In this document: positions 39,570 through 48,181 of the stretch, piece after piece
Layout: the number at the start of each line of letters is the position of its first letter
Position numbering within the stretch: position 1 is the stretch's first letter
Source: Ruminococcus sp.
Lineage (GTDB): Bacteria; Bacillota_A; Clostridia; Oscillospirales; Ruminococcaceae
Length of the DNA stretch: 64,000 nt
Assembly (NCBI GenBank): GCA_017536105.1
Contig: JAFXRZ010000012.1
Coordinates: 1-64,000 of the forward strand
Direction of reading: 5' to 3'
Notes under the pieces: model-generated
Seen by the model: only the letters and a program-made list of their open reading frames with translations
Told to the model about the DNA's origin: nothing
Databases searched by the model: none
Made by a program: the position numbers and the translations under genes

Positions 39570-39980
39570 CTAATTTGCATTTTTTTCACCCGGGCGGAAA
39601 ACGACAAAATGCTGCACAGCCCAGCTAAGAGCAAAAAGAAGGACTTCGGTCAGAGGCTTTGCGAGATAGCGGCTCAGTCCGAGGAGGATGAAGCCCTCGA
39701 GGAGGAGGGTGTTGAGAGCCAGCACAACAGCCGCAAGGGAGAAATACCCGGCAGCCGAGCGAAGAAGGGGAGTGCGGGTGCCGAAAACGAGCCGGCGGTT
39801 CACGGTAAAATTGAAGACAGAGCTGCATACACGGGCGGTGATGTTGGCAGCCGCGGCAGAGAAGCCGAAAGCCGAGCCGAAGAGGCAAAAGAGGCCGTAA
39901 TCGAGGATAAAGCTTGCGGCAGAGGAAGCAGAGAAGCGGAGCATCTCGAGGAAGGTCTTACGTTTTTTCTGCTGTGACAC
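39570..39980 (-). CDS. GtrA-family membrane protein
   Basis: This 136-aa protein has four hydrophobic segments. [16 protein letters not shown] and the central [12 protein letters not shown] are the GtrA landmarks. GtrA-like proteins are thought to help flip or use polyprenyl-linked sugars with a GtrB-type glycosyltransferase (compare 29628-30614). The start is GTG at 39980 because AGGAGGT lies 6 nt upstream; an ATG at 40010 in the same frame has no ribosome site. It is transcribed toward fhs. Confidence 0.88.
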   Translation of the reverse strand: MSQQKKRKTFLEMLRFSASSAASFILDYGLFCLFGSAFGFSAAAANITARVCSSVFNFTVNRRLVFGTRTPLLRSAAGYFSLAAVVLALNTLLLEGFILLGLSRYLAKPLTEVLLFALSWAVQHFVVFRPGEKNAN

Positions 39981-40049
39981 AGCTGCACCTCCTTTGGGGA
40001 AAAGTTTCATTACAGGTATTATAGGGCATGAAACTTAAAGGAGCTTTAA

Positions 40050-40165
40050 AAGTCGGAGCCCCGACGGGTCTTGACACGGTCGCAGCGGCGACAGCGCTTG
40101 ACACGTGACGCAAGCAGAGCTTGCTTCCGTTGAGTGAAAGGGGACGTTTCCCACGCGGGCTGAGT
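40050..40165 (+). repeat. R2 intergenic repeat, copy c
   Basis: It begins GGAGCCCCGACGGGTCTTGA and continues with GTCGCAGCGGCGACAGCGCTTGACACG, the GCAAGCAGAGCTTGC stem and TCCCACGCGG. Confidence 0.75.
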
Positions 40166-40199
40166 CTTGCTTGAAAAATGAGTGTAGGGCGGGGGCTTG

Positions 40200-40385
40200 C
40201 TCCCACTGCGGAACCCCTCCGTCACAGCGGAGCTGTGTCCACCTCCCCTGAAAGGGGAGGCTTTTTTGCTCTATAGTAAATTGAGATAAACCGAAAAATG
40301 CCTCCCCTGAAAAAGAACATTTCATGGTTCTTCGGGAGGTGGCTCGGCGATAGCCGAGACGGAGGGGTTCTACGGCAGGGGCAAG
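40200..40385. repeat. R5: 185-bp imperfect inverted repeat
   Basis: The left end carries GAACCCCTCCGTC, CACCTCCC and GGGGAGGC, and the right end carries the same in inverted order (GCCTCCCC, GGGAGGTG, GACGGAGGGGTTC). It is non-coding and resembles a small non-autonomous mobile element; no transposase is present. Confidence 0.65.
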
Positions 40386-40398
40386 CCCCTGCCCTACG

Positions 40399-40510
40399 GT
40401 CGGTGCCTCGACGGGTCTTGACGCGGTCGCAGCGGCGACGGCGCTTGACACGTGACGCAAGCTTCGCATGCTTACAGAGAGCGTTAGGGAAAATATCCCA
40501 CGCGAACAAA
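40399..40510 (+). repeat. R2 intergenic repeat, copy d
   Basis: GGTCGGTGCCTCGACGGGTC is followed by GCAGCGGCGACGGCGCTTGAC, a GCAAGC...GCTT stem and ATCCCACGCGAACAAAGCC. It is adjacent to the inverted R1 copy on its right. Confidence 0.75.
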
Positions 40511-40545
40511 GCCCTGACAGAACACCTTGCAGCAAGCTCCTCCTA

Positions 40546-40669
40546 ACGGTGTCAACGCGAACTCATACATACAGCTACCTGCCTCCCTTAGAGGGAGGCC
40601 TGGCAAAGCCTGCCTCATCCTCCTATTGAAAGCTGGTGGGTGTATTAAAAAAAGCTGGTGGGTGAATTA
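40546..40669 (-). repeat. R1 intergenic repeat, inverted copy d
   Basis: It contains GCCTCCCTTAGAGGGAGGC and CTATTGAAAGCTGGTGGGTG, and its end is duplicated (two GCTGGTGGGTG units). The terminal TTAA of the element forms the TAA stop codon of the RNase R gene at 40667-40669. Confidence 0.78.
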
Positions 40670-42844
40670 AGAAGGAATGGTGAAATCTACCTTGCCGCTG
40701 TTGACGTCGGCGGCTTCGATCTTTACCGTTACCCTGTCGCCGAGCTTGTAGCTCTGGCCTGTGACGGTGTTCCTCAGCTGCATGATGCCGTCGTAGGCGA
40801 ACATCCCGTCCCCGAGAGTACGCGCCGAAACAAGCCCCTCGCAGGTGTCCGGCAGCATTACGAAGAAGCCGAAATCCGTGACAGAGGTGATGATGCCCTC
40901 GGCAAGCTCGCCGATGTGCTCTTTGAGATATTCCGCCTTGTAGCAGTCTTCGCAGCTTCTCTCGACCTGCATAGCCGTGAGCTCTGTCTCTGTTGAACGG
41001 TCTGCCGAGGCGGAGACGAATTTGCCGTATTTGCGGCGGCATTCGCGGATGTCAGCACCCGAGAGCAGATCGCTCATTATCCTGTGGATCGTCAGGTCGG
41101 GGTAGCGGCGAATCGGGGATGTGAAGTGGGCATAGTCCGCAAGCACCAGCCCGAAGTGTCCCACGGGCTCTGTGGAATATCTCGCCTTGGACATCGAGCG
41201 CAGCACCATGTTATTTATCACAGGTGCCAGGTCGGTGTCCTTCGTTCTTTCAAGAAGCTCCGAGAGCTGCTGAGGCTTTGGCGTGCCTGCTGTTTCAAAG
41301 GGAAGACCCAGCCTTTTCAGAGCGTCACAAAGAGCATCTGCCTTCTCGGGGGAAGGAGGCTCGTGAATCCTGTAAACAAAGGGCAGCTCTTTTTCTTTGC
41401 CGAACCTTGCCGCGCACTCGTTTGCCGCGAGCATGAAGTCCTCGATCATTTCCTGGCTGCGTCCGCTGGTGTATCTTGCGGCACCGACGCAGATGTCCTC
41501 TTCGTTTATCATCAGCACGCTCTCCACAGTCTCGAGCTGGGGAGCTCCGCGGAGGATGCGTTTTTTCTTGAGCTTGTCCGCAAGCTCGCACATAAGCGGG
41601 AACATACCGCTGACCTCTGCGTATTTCTTGTCAAGCTCAGGCGTGGCCTTGCCGTCGAGCATGGAGTTTATCTCGCTGTAAACGCCCTTGACACGGGAGC
41701 GGATAACAGTTTTAGCAAACTTGAAATCAACGATCTCCGCCTTGTCGTCGAGCTTTGCAAGGCAGGAAAAAGCAAGCCTGTCCTCGCCGGGATTCAGCGA
41801 GCAGATGCCGTTTGAAAGCTCCGGCGGCAGCATGGGGATAACGCGGTTCGCGTAGTAAACGCTGGTGCCTCTCTTGAAAGCCTCGTCGTCAAGAGCCGAG
41901 CCCGGTCTTACATAATGGGACACATCCGCGATGTGGACCCCCAGCTCGTAGCCTGTGTCTGTTTTCTCCACAGAGATCGCATCGTCGATATCCTTGGTGT
42001 CTGCTCCGTCGATGGTAAAGATAGTTTTGCCGCGGAGATCGAGCCTGTTTTTGAGCTCGCGGCTTATGCTCCTCTTGTCCGAGACCTCTCTTGCTTCAAA
42101 GATCACCTCGGGAGGGAAGACAGGCGTAAGCCCGTTGAGCTCCAGCACCGAAAGCGCACAGACAGAAGCTTTCAGCGAGCTTCCGAAGCTTGCCGTCAGC
42201 TCGCAGCGGTGTTCGCTGTGCCGCCTTCCTCGTTCGGTTATGACCGCCATGACCTTGTCATGCTCACGGGGACAAAGCCCCAGAGGGTCATCGAATTCCA
42301 TGGCATACTTCGAGAGAGAATCCGGCACCAGTTTCAGCCTGCCGAACTCGTTCACTATCTCTCCAGTGAAGCGGGAGAAATGCTCCTCGACTATGGACAC
42401 CACCTCGGCTTCAAGGGAAGCTCCGCTGCCGCGGAATGTCCGCACCAGCACCACATCTCCCGGCATGGCTCCCATAAGCAGCTTGCCGGAAACGAAGTAT
42501 TCCTCGCCGCTCTCAATGTTCTTCACAAAGCCGTAGGTGCGGTTCAGACGGGAGACTACGCAGCGCTCAAAGCTGTTCTTGTCGACCAGCCGCAGCCCGT
42601 GCTTGTCCTCGTTTATCTCTCCGCTGCGTTTCAGCTTTTCAAGCTCGGAGACGAATCTCTCGAAGTCAAAGCCCTTGATGCTTCTGAGGTTCCGGTGCAG
42701 CTCCTTGAAGGTCACAGGCTTTTTGCCGGCTCTTTTCAGCACGCGCAAAATAGCCTCGGCTTCAAGGCTTCGCTTCTGCTTTTTCTTTTTGCCAAGCTTC
42801 TCCGGCTTTTTGTTTTTCTTGGGTTTTATGTTTTTCTTTTTCAC
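40667..42844 (-). CDS. rnr: Ribonuclease R
   Basis: This 725-aa processive 3'-5' exoribonuclease begins with a very lysine-rich tail (1-25), then a winged helix (H-R-N-L-R-S-I-K-G), cold-shock domains, the RNB catalytic domain with D-G-A-D-T-K-D-I-D-D-A-I holding the four metal-binding aspartates, and a C-terminal S1 domain. It degrades structured RNA and helps in ribosome quality control. It starts at GTG with AAGGAG 8 nt upstream. The stop codon falls in the end of an R1 repeat. smpB, the usual downstream partner, is missing here, which fits insertion or rearrangement at that point; secG lies upstream as is common. Confidence 0.96.
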   Translation of the reverse strand: MKKKNIKPKKNKKPEKLGKKKKQKRSLEAEAILRVLKRAGKKPVTFKELHRNLRSIKGFDFERFVSELEKLKRSGEINEDKHGLRLVDKNSFERCVVSRLNRTYGFVKNIESGEEYFVSGKLLMGAMPGDVVLVRTFRGSGASLEAEVVSIVEEHFSRFTGEIVNEFGRLKLVPDSLSKYAMEFDDPLGLCPREHDKVMAVITERGRRHSEHRCELTASFGSSLKASVCALSVLELNGLTPVFPPEVIFEAREVSDKRSISRELKNRLDLRGKTIFTIDGADTKDIDDAISVEKTDTGYELGVHIADVSHYVRPGSALDDEAFKRGTSVYYANRVIPMLPPELSNGICSLNPGEDRLAFSCLAKLDDKAEIVDFKFAKTVIRSRVKGVYSEINSMLDGKATPELDKKYAEVSGMFPLMCELADKLKKKRILRGAPQLETVESVLMINEEDICVGAARYTSGRSQEMIEDFMLAANECAARFGKEKELPFVYRIHEPPSPEKADALCDALKRLGLPFETAGTPKPQQLSELLERTKDTDLAPVINNMVLRSMSKARYSTEPVGHFGLVLADYAHFTSPIRRYPDLTIHRIMSDLLSGADIRECRRKYGKFVSASADRSTETELTAMQVERSCEDCYKAEYLKEHIGELAEGIITSVTDFGFFVMLPDTCEGLVSARTLGDGMFAYDGIMQLRNTVTGQSYKLGDRVTVKIEAADVNSGKVDFTIPS

Positions 42845-42890
42845 TTATGTTTCTCCTTGTGGGACAGTCTCCCGTTTTTGTTTGATAATA

Positions 42891-43646
42891 TCACGCCTTG
42901 ATATACGCCGTGTATTCGCCGTCGGGCTCGAAGCCCAGCTCCTGCGCAAGGTGGCTGCTTACGGGGTGTGCGGCATCCCAGTGAGGAGTTTTCCCCCTTT
43001 TCAGGCATTCCAGCAGGAAAGCCGCCGCGCATATTTTCGCAAAGCCCAGCTGCCTGCTGTCGGGCCTTGTGGCGATCTGCAATTCGTAGCCGCGGCTGTA
43101 GTAGCCGAAGGTCGAGGCTGCGCTCACAAGCTCCGTCCCCTGATAAGCGCAGCAGGCGAAGCCGTTTTTCTCGAAGTCCTCAAAGTCCCTGAAATGAGTC
43201 ACAAAGGAGTTTTCCCAGTCGCAGTTTTTAAGCTCTTCGTATTCCTCTTTCCCTGCAAAGCGCAGGCTGCCTCGCTTGAAACGTGCGATCTGCCTTGCCT
43301 CGCTCTCCAGCTTTTCCCTGTCGAGGCCTTTCTCCGACAGCCGGAGCTTGTAGCGGGTTATCTCTTTGAACTTTATCCCGAAGCTGTCGAGCTCCGAGAG
43401 CCATACGTTTTTCTCGGGGATGATGACATCGCCGTCCTTGATGATGCTCACGAGCCCGGAAATGTTTTCGGGTCCGCCTGCGAGGAAGAGATAATCCCCC
43501 GACCGGACAGCAGCCCATGCCGGCTCATTTTCCTTCTCGGCATATCCCGTGCCGATGTATCCCTCAAAATAGCTTTTTATCATCGAATCTCCGCACCAGC
43601 CGAACAGCTTTTCGTACCGGCTGCGGATGTTGTCTGTTGAGATCAT
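42891..43646 (-). CDS. GNAT acetyltransferase, ZmaR-like
   Basis: This 251-aa protein belongs to the GNAT_acetyltran group that includes the zwittermicin-resistance protein. The N-terminal half is variable; the C-terminal GNAT core has E-L-Q-I-A-T-R-P-D-S-R-Q-L-G-F-A with the acetyl-CoA loop, and W-D-A-A-H-P-V-S-S-H-L-A-Q-E-L-G-F. The substrate is unknown. It lies between secG and rnr, 46 nt upstream of rnr, an insertion into the common secG-rnr order. AGGAGG lies upstream of the ATG. Confidence 0.82.
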   Translation of the reverse strand: MISTDNIRSRYEKLFGWCGDSMIKSYFEGYIGTGYAEKENEPAWAAVRSGDYLFLAGGPENISGLVSIIKDGDVIIPEKNVWLSELDSFGIKFKEITRYKLRLSEKGLDREKLESEARQIARFKRGSLRFAGKEEYEELKNCDWENSFVTHFRDFEDFEKNGFACCAYQGTELVSAASTFGYYSRGYELQIATRPDSRQLGFAKICAAAFLLECLKRGKTPHWDAAHPVSSHLAQELGFEPDGEYTAYIKA

Positions 43647-43665
43647 TCTGCTCCTCCTTTCAATG

Positions 43666-43697
43666 CAAAAAACAAAAGCCCTGCTTTTGCAGGGCTC
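43666..43697 (-). terminator. Terminator after secG
   Basis: AGCCCTGC pairs with GCAGGGCT around AAAA, followed on the minus strand by TTTTGTTTTTT. It may be partly read through into the GNAT-rnr genes, which show no clear promoter of their own. Confidence 0.85.
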
Positions 43698-43706
43698 GAA
43701 AACTGA

Positions 43707-43961
43707 TCACTTCTTGAAGTTCGAGAAGATGTTTACCGCAAGCGTAACAAGGAAAAGAACGATCGCTGCGTTCCTTGTGAACTTTGAAAGCTTGGCATCA
43801 CGGGTACGTCCGGTGTTCTTCTCATAGAAAGACTCGTTAGAGCCGCCGCCTATCGCAGAGGTCAGACCCTGCTCCTTGCTTTCCTGCGCCATAACGACCA
43901 TGATAATAATCAGCCCTGCGATTATAAGCAGGATTCCTGCAACTATTTCAGCTGTTCCCAT
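43707..43961 (-). CDS. secG: Protein translocase subunit SecG
   Basis: This 84-aa small membrane protein of the SecYEG translocon has two hydrophobic helices (about 5-25 and 62-80) joined by a loop with Q-E-S-K-E-Q-G-L-T-S-A-I-G-G-G, the SecG hallmark. It assists SecA-driven protein export. GGAGGAAAGTAGAA leads to the ATG. It has its own promoter at 44003-44031. Confidence 0.95.
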   Translation of the reverse strand: MGTAEIVAGILLIIAGLIIIMVVMAQESKEQGLTSAIGGGSNESFYEKNTGRTRDAKLSKFTRNAAIVLFLVTLAVNIFSNFKK

Positions 43962-44002
43962 TTCTACTTTCCTCCGTAATAATATTATAGGACATTTACT
44001 GT

Positions 44003-44031
44003 ATTATATCACAGCTCCGGGATTTTGTCAA
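44003..44031 (-). promoter_or_regulatory. Promoter of secG
   Basis: On the minus strand TTGACA (44031-44026) and TATAAT (44008-44003) are 17 nt apart. Confidence 0.9.
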
Positions 44032-44042
44032 CCCCTTTTTTC

Positions 44043-44180
44043 TTTTTAATTCACCCACCAGCTTTTAATTGTGCGCTTGGCAAGGCTTTGCCAGGCCTCC
44101 CTCTAAGGGAAACCTCTTCCTGCGGAAGAGCTCGCAGTTTCACTGTATGTATGAGGTCGCGGTGCAGCCGTTGGGAGGGG
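44043..44180 (+). repeat. R1 intergenic repeat, copy e
   Basis: It starts TTAATTCACCCACCAGC and ends near CGTTGGGAGGGGC, with an extra AACCTCTTCC...GGAAGAG insertion inside the stem. Together with the inverted copy at 44690-44815 it bounds a region of about 770 bp made only of repeats. Confidence 0.75.
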
Positions 44181-44195
44181 CTTGCTGCGATGTGT

Positions 44196-44303
44196 TCTGT
44201 CAGAGCTTGCTTACATAGAGCAAAACGGAACATATCCCACGCGGACAAAGCCTTGCAAGGGGTAAGCTACGCTTAAAGCTATGTGTAGTATTATAAATAG
44301 CAA
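44196..44303 (+). repeat. R2 intergenic repeat, partial copy e
   Basis: It contains AGAGCTTGCTTACATAGAGC and ATCCCACGCGGACAAAGCC, followed by a 50-nt tail (GGGGTAAGCTACGCTTAAAG and on) that is repeated directly at 44416-44463. Confidence 0.7.
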
Positions 44304-44305
44304 CT

Positions 44306-44328
44306 CTCTCTGTTGGGGGCTTTCCGGT
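44306..44328 (+). repeat. R3 repeat fragment
   Basis: A GTTGGGGGCTTTCCGGTCGG fragment is cut by the start of the next R2 copy. Confidence 0.55.
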
Positions 44329-44470
44329 CGGTGCCCCGACGGGGCTTGACACGTGACGCAAGCAGAGCTTGCTTACATAGAGAGATAAAGAACAAATCCC
44401 ACGCGGACAAAGCCTTGCAAGGGGTAAGCTACGCTTAAAGCTATGCGTAGTATTATAAATCGCAGCACGC
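44328..44470 (+). repeat. R2 intergenic repeat, copy f
   Basis: GGTCGGTGCCCCGACGGGGC is followed by the GCAAGCAGAGCTTGC stem and TCCCACGCGGACAAAGCC, plus the same tail as copy e. Confidence 0.75.
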
Positions 44471-44477
44471 TCTTGTT

Positions 44478-44640
44478 GGGGGCTTTCCGATCGCCCCCAA
44501 ACCCCTTCGGATACACATCTTTGTATTGGAGGCAGATCGCCCCCAAGCCCCTTCGGATACACACCTTTATTTTGGAGGGAAGAATGCCCCTAAATCCCTT
44601 TGTTCTGGAGTCAAGATCGCCCCCAACCCATTCGGGTAAA
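44478..44640 (+). repeat. R3 repeats, three diverged copies in tandem
   Basis: Successive units near 44478-44525, 44530-44580 and 44614-44640 share GATCGCCCCCAA followed by CCCCTTCGGATACAC or a decayed form of it, ending TTTAT or TTTGTATTGGAGG. No gene is present. Confidence 0.65.
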
Positions 44641-44689
44641 CCTCTGTTTAAGAATTTACTTAATAGAAAACAGCCCTAATAGAACACCT

Positions 44690-44815
44690 CGCAAGAAGCT
44701 AATCCCAACGGTTGCACCGCGGCCTCATACATAAATGTACCCACCTCCCTTAGAGGGAGGCCAAAATAAGCTTGGCCAAGCGCTCTATTGAAACATTGGT
44801 GGGTGAATTAAAAAA
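44690..44815 (-). repeat. R1 intergenic repeat, inverted copy f
   Basis: It contains CTCCCTTAGAGGGAG and ends ATTGGTGGGTGAATTAA, in opposite orientation to copy e. Confidence 0.72.
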
Positions 44816-44820
44816 AGGGG

Positions 44821-44849
44821 TTGAAATCCTTTTATAAATATGGTATAAT
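44821..44849 (+). promoter_or_regulatory. Promoter of the nadE-ior operon
   Basis: TTGAAA (44821-44826) and TATAAT (44844-44849) are 17 nt apart, directly after the R1 repeat. Confidence 0.85.
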
Positions 44850-44916
44850 ATATAGGAACATTTTGCGCGTTTGTGATTTAAAGCCTTAAAGTGAAAAATG
44901 AAAGGAAGTGTGCGCT

Positions 44917-45660
44917 TTGTTTGATGCCGAAAGAGTTAAAAATGACTGCGTGCAGTGGATACGCGATTTCTTTGAAGAGAACGGAAAGGGCTGCAACGCC
45001 GTTGTCGGGATCTCCGGCGGCAAGGACAGCTCAATAGTCGCTGCACTTTGCGTGGAAGCTCTCGGACGGGACAGGGTCATCGGCGTGCTGATGCCCAACG
45101 GCGAGCAGCACGATATCGACATGGCAAAGCTGCTTGTCTCCCACCTCGGGATAAAGCATTATATCGTGAACATCAAGGACGCGGTTGAAGGGCTGAAAAA
45201 AAGTATGCCCTTTGAGCTTTCGCAGCAGAGCCTTACCAATCTGCCGCCGAGAGTCAGGATGACGACCCTCTATGCCGTTTCCCAGAGCCATAACGGCAGA
45301 GTTGCAAACACCTGCAATATGTCCGAGGACTGGGTGGGATATTCCACAAGATACGGCGACGCTGCCGGAGATTTCAGCCCCTGCGCTCATATCACCGTGC
45401 AGGAGATGAAGCAGATAGGCAGGATACTCGGTCTGCCGGATGTGCTGGTCGATAAGGTGCCGATAGACGGCCTCTGCGGAAAGACTGACGAGGACAATCT
45501 TGGCTTCACCTATGCGACACTGGACAGATATATCCGCACCGGCGAGATAGACGACGAAGCCACAAAGGAACGCATCGACCGTCTGCACAGGCTCAATAAA
45601 TTCAAGCTCGAGGTAATGCCATCATTCGACCCGGGCACAGAGCTTGCCATAGAATACTGA
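44917..45660 (+). CDS. nadE: NH3-dependent NAD+ synthetase
   Basis: This 247-aa enzyme makes NAD from nicotinate adenine dinucleotide, ATP and ammonia. The PP-loop G-I-S-G-G-K-D-S-S and the later S-E-D-W-V-G-Y-S-T-R-Y-G-D substrate region are intact; there is no glutaminase domain, so ammonia is the direct donor. The start is set at TTG 44917 with AAAGGAAG 8 nt upstream; a GTG at 44908 overlaps that ribosome site. iorA follows 38 nt after the stop. Confidence 0.94.
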   Translation: MFDAERVKNDCVQWIRDFFEENGKGCNAVVGISGGKDSSIVAALCVEALGRDRVIGVLMPNGEQHDIDMAKLLVSHLGIKHYIVNIKDAVEGLKKSMPFELSQQSLTNLPPRVRMTTLYAVSQSHNGRVANTCNMSEDWVGYSTRYGDAAGDFSPCAHITVQEMKQIGRILGLPDVLVDKVPIDGLCGKTDEDNLGFTYATLDRYIRTGEIDDEATKERIDRLHRLNKFKLEVMPSFDPGTELAIEY

Positions 45661-45698
45661 GATCAAACAAGTTATTAAATTTGAAAGGACAGATAAAC

Positions 45699-47426
45699 AT
45701 GAAAAAGCTTATGCTGGGAAACGAAGCTTTCGCAAGAGGCCTGTATGAAGCAGGCTGCCGCGTGGTTTCGTCCTACCCGGGCACTCCCTCCACCGAGATA
45801 ACCGAGGAGATCGCCAAGTACGACGAGGTCTATGCCGAGTGGGCGCCCAATGAAAAAGTTGCAATGGAGGTAGCTCTCGGAGCTTCCATTGCAGGGGCAA
45901 GGAGCTTCTGCGGAATGAAGCACGTTGGCCTGAACGTTGCGGCAGACCCCCTCTACACCGCAGGCTACACAGGCGTTACCGGAGGAATGGTCATCGCTGT
46001 TGCCGACGACCCGGGAATGCATTCTTCTCAGAATGAGCAGGATTCACGTCACCACGCTATCGCATCGAAAGTAATGATGGTCGAGCCCTCTGATTCAGGC
46101 GAGTGCAAGGAGTTCGCAAAGGCAGCCTTCGATCTCTCTGAGAAGTTCGACACCCCCGTTATCGTAAGGCTTTCCACAAGAGTTGCACACTCCCAGTCGG
46201 CGGTTGAGCTCTGCGACCGTGAAGAAAAGGAGCTCATCCCCTACGAAAAGAATATACAGAAATTCGTTATGATGCCCGGAAACGCTATCCGCCGTCATCC
46301 CCAGGTCGAGCAGCGCATCGAGGATATCCGCGCTTATGCCGAGACCTCGCCTCTCAACAGAGTGGAGTATAACGACACCAAGATCGGCGTTATCAGCGCA
46401 GGCATCTCCTATCAGTATGCAAAGGAAGCTCTGGGCACCAAGGCTTCTTATCTCAAGCTCGGCATCGTTAATCCGCTGCCTGTTGATATCATCAAGGACT
46501 TCTGCGAAAAGTGTGAGACCGTTTATGTTATCGAGCAGCTGGACGACGTTATCGAGACCCACTGCAAGAAGCACGGCCTGAACGTACACGGCAAGGATAC
46601 CTTCTCGCTGCTGGGCGAGATCTCCCAGTCCATCGTCAGGGAGAAGATCCTGGGCGAGACGGACGAATTCGTAGAGTTCCCCGAGAACGTTCCGGTAAGA
46701 CCTCCGGTAATGTGCGCAGGCTGTCCCCACAGAGGACTTTTCTACTGCCTCTCGAAGCTCGGCGTTACCGTTTCGGGAGACATCGGCTGCTACACTCTGG
46801 GCGCAACAGCTCCTCTCTGCGCAATGGATACCACTATCTGCATGGGCGCTTCTATCAGCGGCCTCCACGGCTACAACAAGGCTCTCGGCAAGGAAGCCGA
46901 GAAGAAGAGCGTTGCCGTTATCGGCGACTCCACCTTTATGCACAGCGGCATGACCGGCCTTGTGAACATCGCATACAACGCCACTAATTCCACAGTTATA
47001 ATACTCGACAATTCCATCACCGGAATGACCGGACACCAGCAGAACCCCACCACCGGCAAGAACCTCAAGGGCGATCCGGCAGCAGCCGTTAACCTCGAGG
47101 AGCTCTGCAAGGCGATAGGCATAAAGAGCGTCCGCGTTGCAGACCCCTATCATATGGCGGAGACAGAGCAGATCATCAAGGAAGAGCTTGCTAAGGACGA
47201 GCCTTCCGTCATCATCAGCCGCAGACCCTGCGCACTGCTGAAATATGTCAAGCACAAGCCTGCGCTGAAATGCGACCATGACAAGTGCGTCGGCTGCAAG
47301 CAGTGCCTCAAGATCGGCTGTCCGGCTATCTCGATCCACAACAAGAAGATGACCATAGACCACACCCAGTGCGTAGGCTGCGGCATCTGCACCGAGATGT
47401 GCAAGCTCGGCGCGATAGTTGAATAA
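45699..47426 (+). CDS. iorA: Indolepyruvate:ferredoxin oxidoreductase, alpha subunit
   Basis: This 575-aa subunit converts aryl pyruvates to aryl-acetyl-CoA with ferredoxin as acceptor, or the reverse. The N-terminal pyrimidine-binding domain (P-G-T-P-S-T-E) is followed by a thiamine diphosphate domain (G-D-I-G-C-Y-T-L-G, then G-D-S-T-F-M-H-S-G...N-S-I-T-G-M-T-G-H-Q-Q-N). The C-terminus has two cysteine clusters (C-V-G-C-K-Q-C and C-V-G-C-G-I-C) for iron-sulfur centres. AAAGGA precedes the ATG at 45699. iorB follows 18 nt later. Confidence 0.96.
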   Translation: MKKLMLGNEAFARGLYEAGCRVVSSYPGTPSTEITEEIAKYDEVYAEWAPNEKVAMEVALGASIAGARSFCGMKHVGLNVAADPLYTAGYTGVTGGMVIAVADDPGMHSSQNEQDSRHHAIASKVMMVEPSDSGECKEFAKAAFDLSEKFDTPVIVRLSTRVAHSQSAVELCDREEKELIPYEKNIQKFVMMPGNAIRRHPQVEQRIEDIRAYAETSPLNRVEYNDTKIGVISAGISYQYAKEALGTKASYLKLGIVNPLPVDIIKDFCEKCETVYVIEQLDDVIETHCKKHGLNVHGKDTFSLLGEISQSIVREKILGETDEFVEFPENVPVRPPVMCAGCPHRGLFYCLSKLGVTVSGDIGCYTLGATAPLCAMDTTICMGASISGLHGYNKALGKEAEKKSVAVIGDSTFMHSGMTGLVNIAYNATNSTVIILDNSITGMTGHQQNPTTGKNLKGDPAAAVNLEELCKAIGIKSVRVADPYHMAETEQIIKEELAKDEPSVIISRRPCALLKYVKHKPALKCDHDKCVGCKQCLKIGCPAISIHNKKMTIDHTQCVGCGICTEMCKLGAIVE

Positions 47427-47444
47427 GAGGGAGGAGAAACAGCT

Positions 47445-48020
47445 ATGGAAACAAGATCAATAATGATAGTCGGCGTAGGCGGACAGGGTTCGCTGCTGGC
47501 GTCAAGGATAATAGGAAACGTGCTGCTCTCGCAGGGCTACGAAGTAAAGGTCAGCGAGGTACACGGAATGAGCCAGAGAGGCGGCTCTGTTGTAACTTAC
47601 GTTAAATACGGCGACGAGGTATCGAGCCCCGTTATCGTTAAGGGCGAGGCAGATATAATCATCAGCTTCGAGCAGCTTGAGGCTGCACGCTGGCTGCCTT
47701 ACCTCAAAAAGGGCGGACACCTTGTGACATCCACCCAGCAGATCGACCCCATGCCCGTTATCGGCGGCTCGGCAGTTTATCCCGAGAATATTATCGAGAA
47801 GATCAAGGCTCTGGGCGTTGATGTTATCGCAGTAGATGCCCTGACCCTTGCCGAGCAGGCAGGTACAGCCAAGGCTTCAAACGTAGTCCTCATGGGCGTT
47901 GTATCCAAGAAGATGCAGTTTGAAGAAAGCGTATGGCAGGCAGCTCTCGAGCAGTGCGTGCCGGCTAAGTTCCTGGAGCTCAACAAGAAGGCCTTTGCCC
48001 TGGGAAGAGAAGCAGAGTAA
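47445..48020 (+). CDS. iorB: Indolepyruvate:ferredoxin oxidoreductase, beta subunit
   Basis: This 191-aa gamma-type domain protein pairs with IorA. G-V-G-G-Q-G near the start and E-V-H-G-M-S-Q-R-G-G-S-V are the family hallmarks. Together they act on indolepyruvate, phenylpyruvate or hydroxyphenylpyruvate; the downstream paaK supports aryl-acetate chemistry. A possible hairpin (ACAGGCGTTC/GAACGTCTGT) lies in the 161-nt gap before paaK. Confidence 0.95.
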   Translation: METRSIMIVGVGGQGSLLASRIIGNVLLSQGYEVKVSEVHGMSQRGGSVVTYVKYGDEVSSPVIVKGEADIIISFEQLEAARWLPYLKKGGHLVTSTQQIDPMPVIGGSAVYPENIIEKIKALGVDVIAVDALTLAEQAGTAKASNVVLMGVVSKKMQFEESVWQAALEQCVPAKFLELNKKAFALGREAE

Positions 48021-48181
48021 TAACAAAGTACTGTACAGGCGTTCGGAAAAGAACGTCTGTCAGAATATAGCTTCAGCGATTTAAAGCACAACAAACCGTA
48101 AATTATTCCTGCGAACCGGCAGGGTAAGTTATAAAGACCTGCTGCAAGGCTGCGGCAGTATCAGTAAAGGAGGAATTCCGT

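Noticed and set aside
39981..40010. ATG at 40010 as the GtrA start
   Set aside because: No ribosome site there, while GTG at 39980 has a strong AGGAGGT at 6 nt.
44045..44820. A CRISPR-like array in the repeat island
   Set aside because: Units are of different families, unevenly spaced, without uniform spacers, and no cas genes are present.
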